Assembly (NCBI GenBank): GCA_946480965.1
Contig: CAMLMI010000067.1
Location: 1 to 16,915, forward strand
Length of the DNA stretch: 16,915 nucleotides
Direction: 5' to 3'
Source: an uncultured Verrucomicrobiales bacterium
GTDB lineage: Bacteria; Verrucomicrobiota; Verrucomicrobiae; Limisphaerales; CANJSG01
Below, piece by piece: positions 7,498 through 13,800 of the stretch. A program made the translations under genes and the position numbers. The notes under the pieces were generated by a model that saw only the letters and a list, made by a program, of their open reading frames with translations, made no database searches and was not told the origin of the DNA. Each line of letters starts with the position of its first letter. Within the stretch, counting starts at the first letter, position 1.

Positions 7498-8352
7498 TTA
7501 TTGCAGCATCAGGCGGAAGAACGTCGGGGCCACGCCGGTCTCCGCCGGAGCCGCTTCGATTCGCACGGTCTTCACCGTGTCGGAGTGGTAGCTCGCGCGC
7601 TGGGCGGCGTTCGTGGCGTCAGTCGAAAGCCGGAACGCGATCGGCCGCCACTGGTCCAGATCCGTCGAGCCGAGGAGCGAATAGGTGCGGCCGGTCACGG
7701 CGGTGAACTCCAGCTGGGGGGCGCCGTTGGACACTCCCACGATGTTCAGGGCGAAGCCGTTCGTCGGGCTGACCGCGTAGGTGCCCGCCAGATAGGTCTC
7801 CAAGTAAGTCAGGCCGTTGCCCGCGTCCGCGTCGGGTTTCACCTGGGAAAGGTCGGCGTTGACCAGGCGCTGCCAAGCGTCGGGCAGCCCGTCACCGTTG
7901 GCGTCCTCACCAAGGGTGAGGTTCAACCGCGTGCGTTGGCCCGGCTGACCGAGGTGGGCGAAGTCGCCGGCGGTCTCGATCGGCAGATAGGTGGTCCGCC
8001 CGATCTTCACCTTCACGCGGAAGGGCACGAGCGGCCGCAGCGCCGTCGGTTGATACGGCTTGGCGAGCAGGCCGGCGTCCATCGGGACTTCCAGGCGGTA
8101 GTTCGCGGCGGTCTCGATCCCGGCGATGACCCGTGTCTTCACGGCCACGCCACTGGACGTTTCAAGCACGACCTCCGCCTCCGGCAGGTTGATCGGAGTG
8201 CCGTATTCGTCGCGCAGCATGCCGTAGAACAGGTGAAACGGGGCCGGCGGATAGGCCCCGGCCGGACGATCGGCGACCGCGCCGGCCAGGAGCAGCGCCA
8301 GCAACAGCCAGCGGGGCCGGCGAACGAGGGCGAACGGAGAGGGAGTCTTCAT
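7498..8352 (-). CDS. Secreted protein with calcium-loop (TSP3/dockerin-like) segment, 284 aa
   Basis: A signal peptide is visible (about 1-33: RRPRWLLLALLLAGAV core, possible cleavage at AGA-Y). Residues 40-148 form a beta-rich domain beginning FYGMLRDEYGTPI, resembling carboxypeptidase-regulatory-like or 'variable' Ig folds. Next come two calcium-loop-like stretches. DANGDGLPDAW (150-160) is a near-perfect EF-hand/thrombospondin-3 loop, and DADAGNGLTYLETYLAGT (174-191) matches the 'DGLTNLQEYLAGT' pattern in a degenerate form. The C-terminus (212-284) is the beta module with LEFTAVTGRTYSLLGSTDL, frequent at the ends of secreted Verrucomicrobiota proteins. No catalytic motif is seen. It lies 18 bp after the giant gene and 12 bp before the MORN gene, so it is probably co-expressed and exported with them, perhaps as an accessory surface or matrix protein. 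Start ATG at 8352 directly precedes the signal peptide; no Shine-Dalgarno is seen. Confidence 0.78.
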   Translation of the reverse strand: MKTPSPFALVRRPRWLLLALLLAGAVADRPAGAYPPAPFHLFYGMLRDEYGTPINLPEAEVVLETSSGVAVKTRVIAGIETAANYRLEVPMDAGLLAKPYQPTALRPLVPFRVKVKIGRTTYLPIETAGDFAHLGQPGQRTRLNLTLGEDANGDGLPDAWQRLVNADLSQVKPDADAGNGLTYLETYLAGTYAVSPTNGFALNIVGVSNGAPQLEFTAVTGRTYSLLGSTDLDQWRPIAFRLSTDATNAAQRASYHSDTVKTVRIEAAPAETGVAPTFFRLMLQ

Positions 8353-8370
8353 GGTCGTGCCGGGGTCGCG

Positions 8371-10890
8371 TCAGTTGCCCGAGTAGGAGTAGGTGGTGAA
8401 GTGCAGCTTGATGTCCGTCAGCGTCTGGATGAGGCGCGTCAGACCCTCTTTCGGATCCGAGAGCAGCGAATCCGCCGGGATGACCAGCTTCCATTCGCTG
8501 TTCCAGACCGAGCGGCCGACGAGGCGGCGATTGGAGAACTGCGAGAACTGGAGCTGCGTGCCGGAATACGGCTCGGTCGAGAACACGGAGGACGAATCCA
8601 CCGGCCGGAACGCCTGGTGCTTCCGCAGTGTGTAGAGCGGTTCGCTCAACGAGTCGGCCGACTGGTAGAAGTTTTTCCCGGAGAAGCCGGAGCCGCCGAT
8701 GTTGAACGGAAGCGGGATGGCCACGTCGTCCACCGTCCACGTGCGGAGCTGGCTGGAGTCGCCCAAGGGCGGGCTGCGCATCGTGTCGACGCCCACCGGG
8801 ATGAGATAGACATACGGATTGGCGGCCAGCGCCTCGGGATCGAGGTAGGAGAGGTTCGGGTCGCTCGTGCTGTTCGCCCCGGGGACGTTCATCCCCTTGT
8901 AGCCTTCGAGCGCGACGCCGACGGAGTTGATCTTGGTCGCGAAATGGCTGCGGTGGAACGAAGCGTCGCCCGCCGCCAGTGCCTGGCCGAAGAGATTCTG
9001 GCCCGCGTTGATCGAGGTGTTGAAGGTGATGACGATGCCCGGCACTGGCAGTCCGTCGCCGCGGTCCACCTGCTGGCAGTAGCGGCGGACATCCGCGTCT
9101 TCGAGGATGTTGTCCATCACATGCTGCTGGAGGTAGTCCTGCCAGGCGGACAGGCCATTCGTGTCGGGCAGGATGCGGAGGCTGCCGGTGCGGAGCGACG
9201 CGAGCGTGGTGTAGACGTCGGGCGAATTGAACCCGAGGCGACCCTTGAGCACGTCGAAGTCGTTTTTCATCTCGGCCAAGGCGCTGGAAAGCCCGGGGTC
9301 GCCCGTGTTGCTGCCGGCGAACTGCGGTTCACCGTTGCGGACGACGCCCAGGGCGCGGCTGTTGATGATGCGCGCGACGAAGGATTTGCCCTGATCGGTT
9401 CCAAGCAGGCCCGTCTCGTAGTCGTAGGCGTTGGCCGCGAGCAGCGAATAGCGCGAGGCGAGGTCGAAGAGCGTTTTGTAGCGCTCCAGCTTCTCGCTGC
9501 GGAACAGGCGGAAAGCCGTGTCGCGGGTGGTGAAACCCTGGATGACCGCCGCCGTGCGCTGGCGGGCGATCTCGCGGGTCTGCTGGATGCGGTTCCCCTT
9601 GGCCACGAGCGCGGCGACCTTGCGCTGGCTGTCGTCGTAGTTCTGGAGGGCGCGGTTGATGCCGTAGGCGGCCTTCTGCATGTCCACGAGCGCGTTCTCC
9701 AGCTCGACCATCGCCGCCCGATGATCCTCAGTCTGCTCCAGCGGCTTGATCTGGCCATACTCGATGCCGATGGCGTCGGCCTGGCTCTGGGCCGCCCGGG
9801 CGTAGGCCACGGTCTTGCGCGCGATCTCGATCGCGGTGGTGGAATTCTCCACCGCCACCGTCGCCGCCTTGAAGATGCCACGACCGGCCGACGTCAGGTC
9901 ACCGCCCGCCGAGAGACCGGCGATGAGCGAGGTGGGCAACGAGGTCGAAGCCGCGTCGGCCGCCAGCTTGTAGGCCTCCGAAATGCCGTTCTGCACCATG
10001 CCGAAGATCTCGGCCGCGTTCTCGATCTGGTCGATGATCTGGTCGGCCTCGTCGAGTCCCTGGGTCAGGGCGTCGGTTTCCGCCTCCGCCTGGACCAGCG
10101 CTTGGCGCAACCGAACCATGCCGTCGAGCGACTTCTTGGCGCGGATACTGTCGTCGAGCGCCTGAAGCAGCGCGCCCCGGGCGTTGATCTGCTCGGAGAT
10201 CGCCTGCTGGAGCTGGCCGGGACTGAGCCGCTTGCTGGTCCAGCTGGACGGTTTTCCGAAGTAGCCGTGCGGCGTCAGCGTGTATTCGATGTAGTTCGTG
10301 GACGACCGGGTGTCGTTGCCGTTGCCGTCGTCGGCCAGCTGGAGGAAGTCGAAGCTCTCGGGCTTGGCCTGCAAACCGGTCACCCAGCCCGCCGGCAGAT
10401 TCTGCACGTCGATCCGGTAGGTCTTGGTGTTGGCCGGTTCAAGGATGCCGGGGTAGGCGAGCTCGGGCGTCTCCACATACATATAGTGGTAGAGGTCGGG
10501 GCCCGCGTAGTCCTGCACGTAGGTCTTGCCGGGTCCGAGGTCGTCGGGATACGGCGTGCCGTAGATCTCGATGAGCGTGTTGGTGAAGGCCAGTTCCTGC
10601 TGGGCGAGCTGCGCCTGAACCTCGGCGAGGGAGTCGCCTTCGGACCGCATCAGCCGGGTGATGTCCTTGGCGTCGTCGAACGCGGCCATGGCGTTGTTCA
10701 GCGCCAGCTTGGTGCGCTCATAGATCTGCTCGAAGTGCGTCTTCGGATTCGCGCCGACGATCTGCGCCGGGTTCAGGTCGAAGGCGAGGCTGCCCTGGGT
10801 CACGCCCAACGGAGACAAACGGCCTTCGGCGTTGTCCATCGCCGCCTGGAGATCGGTGGCGGAAGCCACCAGTTCGTTCAGTTCGGGCAC
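8371..10890 (-). other. Tc toxin A-like pore/TcB-binding region of the giant protein
   Basis: Residues about 1970-2809 follow the order of elements of TcA C-termini. Two helices (FEQIYERTKLALNNAMAAFD, then LAEVQAQLAQQELAFTNTLI) correspond to the 'LLERAR.L......FGN.LLSALER.D...L..LR..QE' segment. After a beta insertion (about 2080-2190) come long helices and a hydrophobic turn (AAEIFGMVQNGISEAYK, then LIAGLSAGGDL, about 2270-2310), matching the pore-hairpin tip with its GLSAGG-like sequence. A further coiled-coil pair ends in YKTLFDLASRYSLLAANAYD (about 2440-2460), like 'YYQFYDLA..LC.MAE.AYQ.E'. The beta part has ATKINSVGVALEG (about 2620), like 'R.RIKSVS.SIP', and the terminal EWKLVIPADSLL then LTDIKLHFTTYS, like 'W.LELP...DVILHLRY'. 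No alignment score could be computed. Confidence 0.6.
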
Positions 10891-13800
10891 CGTGGTGCGG
10901 TCCACCTTCTGGATACCTTCATGGCTCGGATCGGGATCGATGTCCGGGAGAAGGGCGTTGCCGACCACCCAGTTGACCAAGGCGCCTTGTCCCGTGCGGG
11001 CGGCCCATTGGTCCATGCCCCACTCACGAACGACGTTCACCACGTTGGTTCCATCGGTAACCGTGCGGGTGGAGACGCGATTTGTGGAGAAGGTTTCCCA
11101 GCTCGTGGCGTCGCCGGGCACGTAGTATTTGCGCCAAGTCAGGTCAAAGATCTGGCGACCGGTGCGCGCGACGGAAGCGGCGGCGGCGGCAAACTTCCGT
11201 TCGTCCATGTAGCCGACCGTGACGGGCAACCCGAGAACGGTCACCGCCTGCACGCGGGGAACCCAGTCGAAGTTCGGGTTCATCAGCAGCGAGTGGTAGC
11301 CTTTCAAGGCCGACAGGTAGTGGCCGTAGGCGTCGCCGTGGCCCTGAGGATACAGGACAGCCGCGTCCGACTCGTCGGCCGCGCCGTCGGTGTTCTGGTC
11401 GAGAATGTTGTAGTTCAGCGCATAGATGACTTCGCCGGAATCGATGCCGCCGGTGTAGTTCCAGACGAGGCGGTTGTAGACCGGCGCGGACTGGACGCCG
11501 GGCAGCGCCACGTCGTCGCGGCCCTGCAGCAGCGCCAGTTCTTCCTCGATCAGCGAAGGCACTTGGCCCTTGAAGGAGAAGAGCGCGGTGGCGACGTCGC
11601 CGTAGGTCTGGTCCTTGGTGCCGATGCCGATGGTCGGGTTGTCCGCGTCGTCGGCCGCGTCGTCGCCCACGATCTTGTAGAGGTCGCTCAGGTAGCCGGC
11701 GGCGAGCAGCAGCGAATCGTTGGCCGGACCGTAGTTGATCCCGGCATTGATGCTGAGGTTGCGGGCGCGGTTCAGGACCGTCTCGTAGATCTCGATCAGG
11801 CCGTAGCTGTTGAGCGCATCCTGGTTCAGCGCGATGTCGCCTTCGTAGCGTTTGCCGGCCTGCGTAAGGATGCTGGCGCCGGTGTTGACGGCGTTGTTGT
11901 TCAGGTCGGACGTGCGCTGGTTGAAGGGATTGATGCCGTCCAGCACGCGCTTCACGTAGCCCTCGGCGAACTGCGGCGGCGTCCAAGCCGACCAGGTGTT
12001 GTAGAAGGGATGCGACGGATTTTTCGGCCGATAACGCATGACCAGCCAGTTGTCCGAGAGCACGAGGATGCCACTGGCACCGAGCGTGTAGCGCGGAACA
12101 TCCAAGCCGCTGGTCAGCGGTTGATAACGGCTCATCGTCGCGTCGGTCACGGGCGGGAACCCGTCCACGGGCGGCGCGGACTTCCACTCGTATTCATACT
12201 CCGCCGTCCGGGCCGCGAGATCGCCGGTGTGCTCGAAGGTGATCAGTTCGCTGAGCGGGTTGTCCGAGGGAATGACCTTCACCTCGCCCTGGTAGAGCTG
12301 GCCGCTGACGCGGAGCACATACATGGAGACCGGTTCACCGGGAGGGGTGAAGGCGTCGCCGTTGCCGACGATCATCGTGAGGTAGCCTTGGCCGGGTCCA
12401 GCAGCGCTCAGGGCGTAGCTGTCCACGGGCGTGTTGTTGTTCGTGATGGTCACGAGGTCGCCGATGCCCCGCGTCACGGTGGCGCCGGGATTCACGATGA
12501 ACTGCCCGGGAATCATCGGGTTCTCGTAGAAGGTCTCGACCACGGCGGTCATGCCGTCGACGGCGGCGTCCCACTTCGTCTTGTCGGGATCGCTGGACGG
12601 GCAAAGCGCCTTGATCGTGGCGAGGTCTGAGCCGGCGAGGACGTTGAGCTGGACGTATTTTTCGCCCGTCGGCTCGTCCTTGAACTGGCCCTTATAGACG
12701 AGGCTGCCCTGCGCCCCGAGATTCGGATCGAAGTAGAACCGATTGGCCAGATGCGGCGGCAGGTTCGGGAAGTAGGTCTTGCCCTGGTAGCCTTGGGCGT
12801 AGACGCCGCCGGGGAGCTGGGTCAGCCCTTCGCTGGCGCTGGCTTTCAGGGCGAAGCTCTTCTGGCGTGTCGGGTCATGCAGCGTCACCGCCGGGTAGTT
12901 GGCCCGGTTCGTCGCCGCGAGCGCGATGGACTGCTGGTAGAGCACGTGCGCGCTGCTCTGGCCGCGAATGGCCGGACGGCCCTTGCTGGCGACGGTCAGC
13001 GTTTCACCGAAAGCCACGGCCGGAGTCGAACCCGGCCACACCGGGCGATAGACGATCGTTTGGGCCGGCTCGACGGCGGAATCGCCGGTGCCGGTGTAGC
13101 CGGACGACGCGATGGGCCGCAGGTAGGGCACGATCGTGCCGGTAGGCGGCGGGTTCGTGTCGTTGGGCCAGGCGAAGCCGTCCTGCGTCTTGTAGTAGAA
13201 CCGCATGCTGAACGAGTTCGTGTTTGTCGCCGTCTGCGCGAGCACCGGCGGACGTCCGACGAAGCCGTTCAAGGCGAGCGCGGCCTGGGCCGACTTGTTC
13301 GTGCTGAAGGTGAAGTTGACCGTGGCCTGCGAACCGTCCCCGTCCGCGATGCTCAACTGGTAGCTCGTGCTGCTGGGTGACGTCCACGTGCCATAGACGG
13401 CGAGACCGTTGGGCAGGGCTCCGAAGGTGACACCCGACGGCAACGGCGTGGAAGGCGACACCGACGTCACGAGGGACTCGATGCGGCGCGAGGTGTGGAT
13501 GTAGTTCGTCGTGCGGACATTCAACGCCCCACCGCCGGCCACCGTGCTGGAGAAGCCATTGGTCGAGGTCGAATAGGTTCCGGCCGCCAGCGTGGGCAAG
13601 CCGTTGTGCTGGCCGCGCATGACCCAGAAGCCGTTCTTCCGGTCGCGGTAGGTGAACGTCGTGTAGTTGGCATACGGACCGGACGCTTCGGCTGAGGTCC
13701 AGCCCACGGGCAAATCGCCGCCCGCGCCGGAGGTCTCGGCGTTGTAGTTGGTCGTGTAGATGTTGGTGGAGCTGGCCGTGAGATTGGTGATCGTCTGCAA

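Noticed and set aside
9267..9881. Arg/Ser-rich overlapping frames inside the giant gene
   Set aside because: They are low-complexity mirror translations of G+C-rich coding DNA with no start context or domain.
6835..12630. A 1931-codon open frame on the plus strand opposite three operon genes
   Set aside because: It is in the same phase as the codons of the genes at 6826, 7498 and 8371, so it stays open simply because those G+C-rich genes do not use TTA, CTA or TCA codons there. Its translation is Arg/Gly/Val-rich with no domain, whereas the minus strand has signal peptides and clear domains.
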